Source of the DNA: Ornithinibacillus contaminans
Lineage (GTDB): Bacteria; Bacillota; Bacilli; Bacillales; Amphibacillaceae
Assembly: GCF_001038425.2 (NCBI RefSeq)
Contig: NZ_LDPV02000046.1
Span: 1 to 64,000, forward strand
DNA length: 64,000 bases
Reading direction: 5' to 3'
Shown here: piece by piece, positions 25,849 through 34,566 of the stretch
Position numbering within the stretch: the stretch's first letter is position 1
Layout of the letters: each line of letters begins with the position of its first letter
The notes under the pieces: generated by a model
Database searches by the model: none
What the model saw: only the letters and a program-made list of their open reading frames with translations
What the model was told of the DNA's origin: nothing
Translations under genes and position numbers: made by a program

Positions 25849-28800
25849 ATGAAAATAAAAACAAAGTTATTGCTAGCATTAAGTACGCTTCCAATCTTTT
25901 TAATTATTTTGCTCATCACTGGAATGATCCAGCGGTCTATTTTAGATGATTTAAGTGGATCGCTACAAGATAACTATGATTTAACGACGATTACGGAACA
26001 AATACATCGGGATATTAAAGATGAAGGGATAAGCTTACGTAATCTGGTTCTCTTTAATGATGAGCAATCCATTCAGGAGGAATTGGTAACGCTTGAGAAT
26101 GAAAGCGAACAAATCTCAGAAAATATTGGGCTATTAGAATCGGTTATAAAAACAGAAGCGGAACGGTCGAAAATTGCTGAGCTGCGCCAAGTCAATAATG
26201 AATTTAATACCTATAAAAATGATATTATTTCCTATGTTGAAGCAGGTCAAAAAGAACAGGCACTTCAATTAATAGATGAGAATTCCAAAGACATTCATAG
26301 TCAATTTTTTGCGTTGATTAAGGAAATAAGTACGAGCTTTGAAACGAATATGGATAATGAAATTGAAGGATTTACCTCGAGTTTTCAGCAAGTACTTACC
26401 ATTAATGTCGTGGTGTTATCCGTTATACTTTTGGTTATTCTATATCTATTAATCCGTACGGTTTGGAAGCTGATTAGTCGATTAAACAGCGTTGCACAGG
26501 TTATGCGAAAGGTTGCTAATGGCGATGCTGATTTAACGACACAGGTAGAAGATCATGCAACAGATGAAATTGGAGAAGTAGCACAAGCTTTTAATCGGAT
26601 GACAACATCCCTTGAGGAGCAAATGCAGAAAGAACAAGAGCTTACCTGGGCAAAATCCAATATCGCAAATATTACGACTAGCTTAAGTGGCACACATGAT
26701 TTGGAGTCCTTAGCACAAACCTTCCTGTCAAATGTGGTGCCATTGGTTAAGGCAAGTCATGCAGTATTTTATGTGAAAGATCTTGTTGAAGATGAATCTG
26801 AACCAATTTATCGTTTGTTAGGATCGTATGCCTTTAAAGAACGAAAACACCTTACAAATACGTTCCTACAGGGGGAAGGTCTAGTTGGTCAAGCTGCGCT
26901 TGAGAAAAAGCCGATTATTCTAACTGATGTACCGTCTGATTATATTCAGATCAAGTCAGGATTAGGGGGGGCTGCTCCGGCTAATGTCTACGTTTTACCT
27001 ATCCAATATGAAGGAGACGTTAAGGCGGTACTAGAAATAGCATCATTTACTCCTTTTACCGCTTCAGAACAAGTTTTCCTAGAGGATTTAATTGAGGACT
27101 TAGGTATTATATTAGAAAGTGTGATGGGAAGAATTCAATTAGCGAAACTCCTGGAAGAATCACAAGCATTAATGGAGGAAACTCAAGCACAGGCGGAGGA
27201 ACTGCAAACACAGCAAGAGGAACTACGCGCTACGAATGAGGAGCTAGAAGAACAAACACAAGCATTGAAGCAGTCGGAAGAAAAACTGCAAATGCAACAA
27301 GAAGAACTGGAAGAAATTAATGCAGATCTAGAGGAGAAGACGAAGAATCTAGAAGAACAAAATCGCCAATTTGAACGGAAGAATCGAGAAGTAGAAGCGG
27401 CAAAAATGGAATTAGAAGAAAAGGCGGAGCAATTGGCATTAAGTTCGAAATATAAATCGGAGTTTCTGGCCAATATGTCACATGAGCTACGGACACCGTT
27501 GAATAGTTTGTTAATCCTATCGAAATTACTTGCGGATAATAAAGAAGGGAATTTAACAGCGAAACAGGTGGAATTTTCTAGCACTATTTATTCTTCCGGT
27601 CATGATTTGCTTGCGCTTATCAACGACATTTTGGATTTAGCTAAGATTGAATCCGGTAAAGTGGAGATTCTTCCTAATCAGGTGAATTTAAATAAGCTTG
27701 TAGAGGATGTGGAAAGCAATTTCCGAGCAATGGCAGAGGTAAAGGGATTAGATTTCACGATAGAATTGCAGGATAACCTTCCAACGACAATCTATAGTGA
27801 TGAGGCAAGGATTCAACAAGTATTGAAAAATCTCTTGTCCAATGCATTCAAATTTACCGAATCTGGAGGCGTAACAATGAAGGTGAAGCAGGAGCTGAAT
27901 CGGAATAATGAACCAGTTATTGCTTTTGCTGTAACAGATACAGGAATTGGTATTCCAAAGGATAAGCAGGGGTTAATTTTTGAGGCATTCCAACAAGCAG
28001 ATGGAACGACGAATCGGAAATATGGTGGTACCGGATTAGGTTTATCCATTTCGAAGGAGACTGTTCAGTTATTAGGCGGAGAAATAACCGTTGATAGTGT
28101 AGTTGGTCAAGGTAGTACATTTACATTACGAGTGGGTAATTTTGAGAATAAAAACCTTGAAGTCATTGCTCCTATAAGTGCTGAAGAAGCGGCTGTAACT
28201 ACTGAGATTACTGTGCCTTCAAAAGAAATAGTAAATGAAGAAGTGGTACAGGTGGTAACGGATAATTTCAACCATATTAAGCGAGTATTAATCGTTGACG
28301 ATGATCAACAGCAGCGCAATAGCCTAATGGAGCTTATAGGGGACATGGATATAGTCTTAAAAGCGGTATCGACAGGAACAGAAGCAATGGAGGAATTAAA
28401 GGTTAGTAAGTTTGACTGTATGATTCTTGATTTAGGTTTAACCGATACGAATGGTTTTGAATTGCTTGAAAAAGTAAAAGCGGCAGATGAAACGGCTAAT
28501 GTGAAAGTAATTGTATACACAGGACGTGATCTTACATCTAAGGAAGAAATGCAGCTAACAAAATATGCTCATTCAATCATCATCAAAGATGAGCATTCAC
28601 CAGAACGATTAAAGGATGAATTAGGACTGTTCCTAAGTGAGCCCGCTGCTGGGGCATTAGAGGAGATTCAACTGGAAAATAATGCGGATTTGACTGTTTT
28701 AAAAGGAAAGCACGTGTTGCTAGTTGATGACGATGTGCGGAATGTATTTGCATTATCGAGTATACTTGAGCAATTTGGTATGAAGATTACTTTTGCAGAA

Positions 28801-29085
28801 AATGGTGTAGAGTGCTTAAATACACTACACGATAATCCAAATGTTGACATCGTGCTTATGGATATCATGATGCCAGAAATGGATGGGTATGAATCCATGC
28901 GTCAAATCAGAAGCATGCCAAAGTATGAATCATTACCAATCATTGCGTTAACTGCAAAAGCGATGAAGGAAGATCGGGAGAAGTGTTTACAAGCTGGTGC
29001 ATCTGATTATATTGTGAAGCCGATAGATACGGATCGTTTATTATCCTTAATAAAAGTATGGTTGTATCAACAGGAAGGGAAATGA
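25849..29085 (+). CDS. Hybrid sensor histidine kinase (HAMP-GAF-HisKA-HATPase-REC-REC)
   Basis: 1078 residues. Membrane helices at about 7-27 and 178-202 enclose an extracytoplasmic helical sensor. HAMP about 203-256, GAF about 275-425, and a long coiled coil about 425-540 made of repeated EEL/EEQ units. HisKA has its phospho-histidine H545 in MSHELRTPL; HATPase has DTGIGIP and GGTGLGLSI. Two receiver domains follow (about 805-925 with FDCMILDLGL and 950-1070 with VLMDIMMPEMDG). It lies 12 bp after the REC-GGDEF gene, which may be its phosphorelay partner. Confidence 0.92.
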   Translation: MKIKTKLLLALSTLPIFLIILLITGMIQRSILDDLSGSLQDNYDLTTITEQIHRDIKDEGISLRNLVLFNDEQSIQEELVTLENESEQISENIGLLESVIKTEAERSKIAELRQVNNEFNTYKNDIISYVEAGQKEQALQLIDENSKDIHSQFFALIKEISTSFETNMDNEIEGFTSSFQQVLTINVVVLSVILLVILYLLIRTVWKLISRLNSVAQVMRKVANGDADLTTQVEDHATDEIGEVAQAFNRMTTSLEEQMQKEQELTWAKSNIANITTSLSGTHDLESLAQTFLSNVVPLVKASHAVFYVKDLVEDESEPIYRLLGSYAFKERKHLTNTFLQGEGLVGQAALEKKPIILTDVPSDYIQIKSGLGGAAPANVYVLPIQYEGDVKAVLEIASFTPFTASEQVFLEDLIEDLGIILESVMGRIQLAKLLEESQALMEETQAQAEELQTQQEELRATNEELEEQTQALKQSEEKLQMQQEELEEINADLEEKTKNLEEQNRQFERKNREVEAAKMELEEKAEQLALSSKYKSEFLANMSHELRTPLNSLLILSKLLADNKEGNLTAKQVEFSSTIYSSGHDLLALINDILDLAKIESGKVEILPNQVNLNKLVEDVESNFRAMAEVKGLDFTIELQDNLPTTIYSDEARIQQVLKNLLSNAFKFTESGGVTMKVKQELNRNNEPVIAFAVTDTGIGIPKDKQGLIFEAFQQADGTTNRKYGGTGLGLSISKETVQLLGGEITVDSVVGQGSTFTLRVGNFENKNLEVIAPISAEEAAVTTEITVPSKEIVNEEVVQVVTDNFNHIKRVLIVDDDQQQRNSLMELIGDMDIVLKAVSTGTEAMEELKVSKFDCMILDLGLTDTNGFELLEKVKAADETANVKVIVYTGRDLTSKEEMQLTKYAHSIIIKDEHSPERLKDELGLFLSEPAAGALEEIQLENNADLTVLKGKHVLLVDDDVRNVFALSSILEQFGMKITFAENGVECLNTLHDNPNVDIVLMDIMMPEMDGYESMRQIRSMPKYESLPIIALTAKAMKEDREKCLQAGASDYIVKPIDTDRLLSLIKVWLYQQEGK

Positions 29086-29092
29086 GTATAGG

Positions 29093-29956
29093 ATGGATAA
29101 GGCCGAACCAGAAATGTATGCAAGTCAGAAAGACAATTCTTCCTCGACATTAGAAAAACTAGAAATTGAACTTTTACTTCAAGGGGTTTATGACTGGTGT
29201 GGCTATGATTTTCGCGAATATGCCTACAATTCCATTAGGAGAAGGGTGCTACACCTGGTTCATCGGGAAAATGTAGGCACGATTTCTCAACTTCTTGACA
29301 GGGTATTACATGATCCAGATTGCTTAAGACGGTTAATAGAGGATTTTACGATTAATGTAACGGAAATGTTCCGTGATCCATTGTTCTTCCGCCATTTTCG
29401 GGAAAAGGTGGTACCGATTCTTAGAACCTATCCATCCATTCGAATCTGGCATGCGGGCTGTTCAACAGGTGAAGAAGTCTACTCGATGGCTATACTGCTA
29501 CATGAAGAAGGACTATATGAAAAAACCAAAATATATGCAACAGATATTAATACGACGGTTCTCAAGCTTGCTAAGGGAGGAATTTTCTCTATCGAGCATA
29601 TGAAGAAGTATACGAGTAACTATTTAAAGGCAGGCGGAAAACAAGCTTTTTCGGATTATTATACTGTGGTGAATAATGGTGTAAAGTTTGATTCCTTCCT
29701 AACAGAAAATGTCATCTTTGCTCAGCATAATTTAGTGACTGATAAATCCTTTAATGAATTTCATGTGATTTTGTGCAGAAATGTATTGATTTATTTTAAC
29801 AAGGAGCTTCAGGGAAAAGTTCATGATTTGTTCCATGAGAGTTTGGGAATGTTTGGGATTCTAGGGTTAGGTGACAAAGAGAGTATTTCTAAGCATCATG
29901 CTAACTACTATGAGCCAATAAATGTGCAGCGGAAATTGTATCGCAAGGTAAAGTAA
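29093..29956 (+). CDS. CheR-type protein-glutamate methyltransferase
   Basis: 287 residues. A helical CheR N-domain (about 15-85) precedes the SAM-dependent methyltransferase domain with IWHAGCSTGEEVYSMAILL (about 119-137) and the later FHVILCRNVLIYFN. Classical CheR methylates chemoreceptors. Here it follows a hybrid kinase with a long glutamate-rich coiled coil and GAF domain by only 7 bp, and no chemoreceptor gene adjoins, so it may modify the kinase or a related complex. That substrate is inference. Confidence 0.88.
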   Translation: MDKAEPEMYASQKDNSSSTLEKLEIELLLQGVYDWCGYDFREYAYNSIRRRVLHLVHRENVGTISQLLDRVLHDPDCLRRLIEDFTINVTEMFRDPLFFRHFREKVVPILRTYPSIRIWHAGCSTGEEVYSMAILLHEEGLYEKTKIYATDINTTVLKLAKGGIFSIEHMKKYTSNYLKAGGKQAFSDYYTVVNNGVKFDSFLTENVIFAQHNLVTDKSFNEFHVILCRNVLIYFNKELQGKVHDLFHESLGMFGILGLGDKESISKHHANYYEPINVQRKLYRKVK

Positions 29957-30069
29957 GAGTGTTTTAACATTTTTTGAAACTTAGATACGATGAACTTGAA
30001 GTTGAATTAGTTGTATTTCCAAAGCATTCTAGGCAAACTATACATAGTATACTAGATAGGAGGAAACTC

Positions 30070-30498
30070 ATGATGGAAATGAACGTAAAATGGAATGAAA
30101 AGATGTCTTTTACTGGCTTTACGCCGTCAGGTCATGCCTTACAAATGGATGCTTCAGAAGCAGATGGTGGAGAGAATTCTGGTGCACGACCAACCGAATT
30201 TTTATTAAGTGCTGTCGCTGGTTGCACAGGAATTGATATTATCTCTATCCTATCGAAGATGCGCTTAACGGCAGATGCTTTTGAGATGAATGTAACTGGT
30301 GAGCGAGCGGATGATCACCCGAAGAAATTTACGAAAATCAATATTCACTATGCACTAACAGGAGAACTACCGGAAGATAAGGTAGTAAGAGCGATTGAAT
30401 TATCGAAGGATAAATATTGTTCGGTGGGACATTCACTTAGTGCTGAGCTAACTGTCAGCTATTCCATTAATGGTGTGACTGGAAATAAGAGCATTTAA
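30070..30498 (+). CDS. OsmC family protein
   Basis: 142 residues from ATG 30070 (AGGAGG nine bases upstream); the longer frame from 29974 has no site. The OsmC/Ohr fold is indicated by ENSGARPTEFLLSAVAGCTG and the second cysteine in DKYCSVGHSL. The two cysteines are the usual peroxide-reactive pair of the family. It probably reduces organic hydroperoxides; YhfA-like relatives have no proven substrate. A terminator at 30508-30546 ends the unit. Confidence 0.85.
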   Translation: MMEMNVKWNEKMSFTGFTPSGHALQMDASEADGGENSGARPTEFLLSAVAGCTGIDIISILSKMRLTADAFEMNVTGERADDHPKKFTKINIHYALTGELPEDKVVRAIELSKDKYCSVGHSLSAELTVSYSINGVTGNKSI

Positions 30499-30507
30499 AT
30501 TATGAAG

Positions 30508-30546
30508 ACCTACATCTTTTATCTGATTAAGAGATGTAGGTTTTTA
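30508..30546. terminator. Bidirectional terminator
   Basis: ACCTACATCT (30508-30517) pairs with AGATGTAGGT (30532-30541), followed by T on the plus strand; lies between convergent osmC-like and membrane protein genes. Confidence 0.8.
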
Positions 30547-31056
30547 TATTGGAATTTCAAACAGTAGAATTAAAGTGATGGTACATGCTGCACTAATTAC
30601 CCATGCTAGTAAGGGCTTTATGTAGTGGATTCGTAATGTTGAAAACATGACAACGTCAAAGGCGATTGACCAAGGCATAGTCCATCCATTCTGGTGAGTT
30701 ATTAATGAAAAGTAATGTAGGTTAATAAATTCAAACACTCCATAAAGAAATACCCAAAGTGCAATCCAACTAATTTTCATCCATAGTTTTTTCGGAAATT
30801 TACCAAGATAGATTAAGATGGTTATCGGATAGACAATAAACATGATAAGTAAAGAGATAATTGTATGGTTATATAAAAGTTCCTCCCAAAAGATAGTTTC
30901 TTGATAATTCCATAATGGGTAATCATGGGTTAAGAGGTTGTGGAATAGATCACAGGAGATAAAAAATAGAATGGTAGCATAATACTGCTTCCAGTTTTTC
31001 CAATCTGCCCACTTTATACCCACAATTACGAATGAAAAGATATAGACTAAATGCAT
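30544..31056 (-). CDS. CBO0543-like membrane protein
   Basis: 170 residues with about five hydrophobic segments and conserved polar residues between them (DLFHNLLTHDYPLW, then FEFINLHYFSLITHQNGW). It matches my recollection of the CBO0543 family of small Bacillaceae membrane proteins, of unknown function. The start is at 31056; a purine-rich GGGAGAA lies upstream on the minus strand. Confidence 0.65.
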   Translation of the reverse strand: MHLVYIFSFVIVGIKWADWKNWKQYYATILFFISCDLFHNLLTHDYPLWNYQETIFWEELLYNHTIISLLIMFIVYPITILIYLGKFPKKLWMKISWIALWVFLYGVFEFINLHYFSLITHQNGWTMPWSIAFDVVMFSTLRIHYIKPLLAWVISAACTITLILLFEIPI

Positions 31057-31230
31057 GTCGTTCTCCCTGTATTAGTGTTCAAATGAACAATCATATTTTA
31101 ATCCTTTCACCATTATTGTTTTCTTTATATGTAAATTTATCCCTGTAAATTCAAGGTAACTACATGATTTCTTATCTGGCAGTTGATAAAGTCCTGCTAG
31201 TACTGTGCTGCAATTTGGGCTTTATTCGCC

Positions 31231-31276
31231 TTGACTTTTTTGAAAATTCCTGTATAATGAATGACAATCAGTCATT
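31231..31276 (+). promoter_or_regulatory. tetR promoter and operator
   Basis: TTGACT (31231-31236), 16 bp, TATAAT (31253-31258). The palindrome AATGAC-AATCA-GTCATT (31260-31276) lies at the expected transcription start. The TGAC-N5-GTCA core recurs before the SMR genes, so it is the likely TetR operator. Confidence 0.75.
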
Positions 31277-31290
31277 ATCGGAGGAAGTAA

Positions 31291-31869
31291 ATGGACAATA
31301 AAAAAGAGCGCATTATACATGCGGCAATGGAAGTGTTTACGGAAAAAGGGATAGAGAAAACGAAGGTATCGGATATTGTTAAAAAAGCTGGTATTGCACA
31401 AGGTACGTTTTATATTTATTTTTCTTCTAAGCTGTCAGTTGTACCTTCAATTGCTGAAGTCATGGTAGAAAAAACCCTCGATGAGATTATTAGAACGGTT
31501 AATAAGAATGATACTTTTTCCGAACAAATGGAGGAAGTAATCAATGTTGCTTTTTCAGTTACAAAAGAGTATCGTCAAATATTCGCCTTAGTGTACGCAG
31601 GCTTAGCGGCAACGGAGTATCTACAGGAATGGGAAGCACTTTATTCCCCATATTATACGTGGATGAGTAAATTCTTAAGTGATGCGAAAGAAGCCGGAAC
31701 ATTGCGTGACAATCTTGATCCAGATCAAACAGCGGTGTTGCTAATAGATTTAATTGAATCAGCTGCAGAGCAAACCTTCCTATATTCTCATGGTGATAAA
31801 GATATGGAAGCTATTAAGAAAAAGGAAGTTTTGGAGTTTTCGTTGTATGGTTTAGGGGTAAAGAAGTAA
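31291..31869 (+). CDS. TetR/AcrR family repressor of the SMR pair
   Basis: 192 residues with an N-terminal TetR helix-turn-helix (residues about 5-50: RIIHAAMEVFTEKGIEKTKVSDIVKKAGIA split around TFYIYFSSK) and a divergent C-terminal ligand domain. GGAGG precedes ATG 31291. An operator-like palindrome at its own promoter is shared with the two SMR efflux genes 130 bp downstream, pointing to autorepression and drug- or guanidine-responsive control of the pump. Confidence 0.88.
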   Translation: MDNKKERIIHAAMEVFTEKGIEKTKVSDIVKKAGIAQGTFYIYFSSKLSVVPSIAEVMVEKTLDEIIRTVNKNDTFSEQMEEVINVAFSVTKEYRQIFALVYAGLAATEYLQEWEALYSPYYTWMSKFLSDAKEAGTLRDNLDPDQTAVLLIDLIESAAEQTFLYSHGDKDMEAIKKKEVLEFSLYGLGVKK

Positions 31870-31972
31870 TAGAATAATAGTGTGCTTTTGCCGCTTGTTG
31901 CTGTCCTAGAATTCGTAGTCATCAGTTTTAGTCATAAAATGTTGAAAAAGTACTAGAATATTTCCTTTTATG

Positions 31973-32016
31973 TTGAAGGGAATTTTCTTTTAAGGATAAA
32001 ATGACTGAATGTCAGT
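31973..32016 (+). promoter_or_regulatory. SMR operon promoter and operator
   Basis: TTGAAG (31973-31978), 16 bp, GATAAA (31995-32000), then AATGAC-TGAAT-GTCAGT (32000-32016), with a full TGACTGA-ATG-TCAGTCA dyad. It shares TGAC-N5-GTCA with the tetR operator. Confidence 0.65.
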
Positions 32017-32042
32017 CACGGATTAATTGGGAGCGTGTAATC

Positions 32043-32384
32043 ATGAATAAATCATGGATTTATGTAGCATTAACAAGTTTGTCGGAATTAGTATGGATTT
32101 ACGGATTCAATACGGCATCAACATGGTGGCATTGGGCAATGATTATCGCATTTATTCTATTGGATTTGTATTTCTTAGCAAAGGCATGTGAGGGGTTACC
32201 AACTGGTACGGTTTACGCAATATTCGCTGGTTTTGGAACGGTTGGAACGTTTTTAATGGATATCTTTTTATTTGATGAACAAATTCGCATGATCAAGGTT
32301 GTTTTTATCGCAATGATTATTGCGGGGGTAATTGGCTTGAAATTATCCGATGACCATAAAACGACGAAAGGAGCTGTCGAGTAA
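32043..32384 (+). CDS. SMR family efflux subunit, YkkC-like
   Basis: 113 residues with four membrane helices of the small multidrug resistance family. The conserved acidic residue is E in SLSELVWIYGF (helix 1), and GLPTGTVYAIFAGFGTVGT resembles YkkC-type subunits. These form heterodimers with YkkD-type partners and export guanidinium or cationic drugs. The start is ATG 32043. Its stop codon overlaps the start of the second subunit by one base (TAATG), so both are co-translated. No guanidine riboswitch was seen; a TetR operator is present instead. Confidence 0.85.
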   Translation: MNKSWIYVALTSLSELVWIYGFNTASTWWHWAMIIAFILLDLYFLAKACEGLPTGTVYAIFAGFGTVGTFLMDIFLFDEQIRMIKVVFIAMIIAGVIGLKLSDDHKTTKGAVE

Positions 32385-32695
32385 TGGGATGGATTTATGT
32401 TGTATTAGCTGCTGTTAATGAATTGATTGGTGTATGGGGCTTGAATAAGTTCAGTCAGCGACGTAATTTGATGAATGCCATGCTTTATGCTGGTGGTCTA
32501 GGATTGTCGTTTACATTTATATACGCATCGTTTGATTATTTACCAACGAGTATCGCTTATGCCACCTGGACCGGAGTAGGAACAGGTGGAGTAGTCCTCA
32601 TGAACATGCTACTATTTGGCGAATCCAAAAACCTATTCCGAATCATCAGCCTCTTCGCCATCATCGTAGGCGTCACCGGATTAAAAATAGTATAA
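32384..32695 (+). CDS. SMR family efflux subunit, YkkD-like
   Basis: 103 residues, four membrane helices, conserved acidic residue in AAVNELIGVWGLNK (helix 1) and LPTSIAYATWTGVGTGG near helix 3. It is the heterodimer partner of the preceding subunit, whose stop it overlaps. A 201-bp repeat-flanked element begins three bases after its stop codon. Confidence 0.85.
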   Translation: MGWIYVVLAAVNELIGVWGLNKFSQRRNLMNAMLYAGGLGLSFTFIYASFDYLPTSIAYATWTGVGTGGVVLMNMLLFGESKNLFRIISLFAIIVGVTGLKIV

Positions 32696-32698
32696 AAG

Positions 32699-32899
32699 GG
32701 TGCCTGTCACTTCCCGGATTTTGTCGATTAATATCTTGATGGAGCTGGGAGTGAGAGGTATTTTTCTTTTCTCTGTATGAAGTAATTACTTGATTACTAG
32801 AAGGTCTTTTTAGTTTTGTTTAGTTTTACATAGATTCTGTATAATGAGTAGTATAAAAATTAGAGTGTGTTCGACAAAATTCGGGAAGTGACAGGCACC
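32699..32899. repeat. 201-bp MITE-like element with REP inverted ends (copy 2)
   Basis: The left arm (32699-32727, starting GGTGCCTGTCACTTCCC) and right arm (32871-32899, ending GGGAAGTGACAGGCACC) are inverted copies, 28 of 29 bases matching by eye. The interior is AT-rich and has no gene; a TATAAT-like box is visible at 32839-32844. Confidence 0.8.
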
Positions 32900-32950
32900 G
32901 TATAATTTTGGCTTTGATATTCGTTATATAGGTAGAAGGGGAGGGATTTT

Positions 32951-33910
32951 ATGACAAGAGTAGATGAAGAAACACAATTGTTTGTGGAAAAGTCAAGGGA
33001 ACTGAGAGAGGAATTTAGTAATCTTATTATAAGTTTTCGTGAGGATTTATGGAATTATTGTCGTTACTTAACGGGATCAGCTTGGGATGGGGAGGATTTA
33101 TTCCAAGAAACGTTGTTAAAAGCATATGGTGGGTTTTATCAGGTTTGGCAGCCAGAAAATCCAAAGTCATACTTATATCGTGTGGCAACTAATACATGGA
33201 TTGATCATTGCCGTAGAGAAAAGCGTATAGTCGGATCGTTAGAGGATATTGACGAACCAAGTGAAGCGTTCGTAGATAATTTGGAACTAGAATTTGCTTT
33301 AGAGCATTTGGTCAATCATTTTACACCAAGGCAGGTTTCTGTATTTTTGCTTGTTCATGTATTTAAATTTAAAGCTGACGAAGTTGCGAGTATCGTAAAG
33401 ACTACAAGAGGTGCTATTTATTCAACGATAAGAAGAATGGAGAAGCGGTTAAGTAAACTAGATTTAAACACAAATCCAGTTCTAGACGAAACTACTGCAA
33501 ATACATTAACAGAGAGCCAAAAAGAAGTAATTCAAAAGTATATTCAAGCGATGAATGATGGTAACTTAGAAGGAGTATTTAGTCTACTTAGTGATCATTT
33601 ACATCACGAAGCATCACTTGGATTCCAAGAGTTCTCGAAGGAAGCTATACGAAAAGGTTCGATGCAGCATGGACTACCACCCTATCGGGCAGAAGAGCAT
33701 TGCTTATGGGGAAGGTTTGTTATTCTTAAAATTGTAGACAGTGAAAATGGTCCATTAATACATGATATTCAATATCAGGATGTTGAAAATGATAAAATTG
33801 TCTATCATAGAAGTTATTATTTCCGAAAAGAATTTATCGTAGCTGCTGCAATCGAATTAGGAATGACTCCCGAATTAGATAAATTCCCAATCGATTGGGA
33901 TAAGAAATAG
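32951..33910 (+). CDS. ECF-type sigma factor with C-terminal SnoaL-like domain
   Basis: 319 residues. Region 2 (about 27-95) has LWNYCRYLTGSAWDGEDLFQ, a core-binding pattern; region 4 (about 115-165) has ADEVASIVKTTRGAIYSTIRRM. After residue 185 a SnoaL-like domain follows (QKYIQAMNDGNLEGVFSLL). Such ECF factors with a C-terminal SnoaL domain use it for self-regulation in place of an anti-sigma. The gene is bracketed by two REP-like elements, and the stop codon TAG shares its last base with the downstream repeat. Confidence 0.85.
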   Translation: MTRVDEETQLFVEKSRELREEFSNLIISFREDLWNYCRYLTGSAWDGEDLFQETLLKAYGGFYQVWQPENPKSYLYRVATNTWIDHCRREKRIVGSLEDIDEPSEAFVDNLELEFALEHLVNHFTPRQVSVFLLVHVFKFKADEVASIVKTTRGAIYSTIRRMEKRLSKLDLNTNPVLDETTANTLTESQKEVIQKYIQAMNDGNLEGVFSLLSDHLHHEASLGFQEFSKEAIRKGSMQHGLPPYRAEEHCLWGRFVILKIVDSENGPLIHDIQYQDVENDKIVYHRSYYFRKEFIVAAAIELGMTPELDKFPIDWDKK

Positions 33911-33974
33911 GTGCCTGTCACCACCCGGATTTTGTCGAATTGGATTCGGCAAATCTCGGGTGGTGACAGGCACC
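33910..33974. repeat. REP-like repeat, 65-bp hairpin (copy 3)
   Basis: GGTGCCTGTCACCACCCGG at 33910-33928 and its inverted partner CTCGGGTGGTGACAGGCACC at the right end enclose a middle with TTTGTCGAATTGGATTCGGC. It lies between the convergent sigma factor and hydrolase genes and probably ends both transcripts. Confidence 0.85.
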
Positions 33975-33978
33975 GTAC

Positions 33979-34566
33979 TTATTTTGCAAATATATGATTT
34001 CCGATTGTTATGGTTTCTTGGCGTGTGGTGATCCAGTTGTTTGTAGACTTAGCTGGGTTGTAGAAATAGATAGAGCCTTGTCCTTGGCCGCGAAAGGCAA
34101 TTGCCTCGTTAACTGCTTTCATATCCTCAGCAGTATACCCACCATTTATCTCTCCATTTTCAACAGGAGAGAATGCATAATGACCTCCTGCTTGTTCATA
34201 GATTACTCCACTAACTGTGTTTGGGAATTCGCTATGATCAACACGATTTAGAATTACAGTAGCAACAGCGACTTTCCCGGCATATGGTTCACCTTTTGCT
34301 TCAGCATGCACTAGACTAGCCATTAACTTCTTATCTGCTGAAGACACATGGTCCGGTACTTGAATGGTTTCACCACTTACTAGTAAATTTCCTGACTTTT
34401 GACTAGCAATTTGTAAGTTTGCTACAGTTGTGCCGTATTGTTGAGCAATGGAGAAAAACGAATCACCTTGCTGGATAGTATATGGTGCAGCACCACCAAT
34501 GGATGGTAATGCAAGTATAGAAAGCGATAGCGTCGCGGTTATTAGTAATTTTTTTATTTTATTCAT
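33979..34566 (-). CDS. LysM plus SleB-type cell wall hydrolase
   Basis: 195 residues. Signal peptide about 1-26 (KKLLITATLSLSILALPSIGGA), one LysM domain (about 28-72: YTIQQGDSFFSIAQQYGTT through SGETIQVP), then a Hydrolase_2/SleB domain with the catalytic glutamate in LVHAEAKGEPYAGK. It would cut peptidoglycan outside the membrane, in vegetative cells or spores (SleB and YkvT relatives). GGAGGT precedes the start on the minus strand. Confidence 0.88.
   Translation of the reverse strand: MNKIKKLLITATLSLSILALPSIGGAAPYTIQQGDSFFSIAQQYGTTVANLQIASQKSGNLLVSGETIQVPDHVSSADKKLMASLVHAEAKGEPYAGKVAVATVILNRVDHSEFPNTVSGVIYEQAGGHYAFSPVENGEINGGYTAEDMKAVNEAIAFRGQGQGSIYFYNPAKSTNNWITTRQETITIGNHIFAK

Noticed and set aside
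27183-27584. Minus-strand ORF of 133 codons inside the hybrid kinase
   Set aside because: It is the antisense of the glutamate-rich coiled-coil coding region; serine and cysteine richness comes from the GAA/GAG codons of the real gene.
31870-32042. Guanidine riboswitch before the SMR pair
   Set aside because: The interval is too short and carries a promoter with a TetR-type operator instead; no aptamer motif was found.
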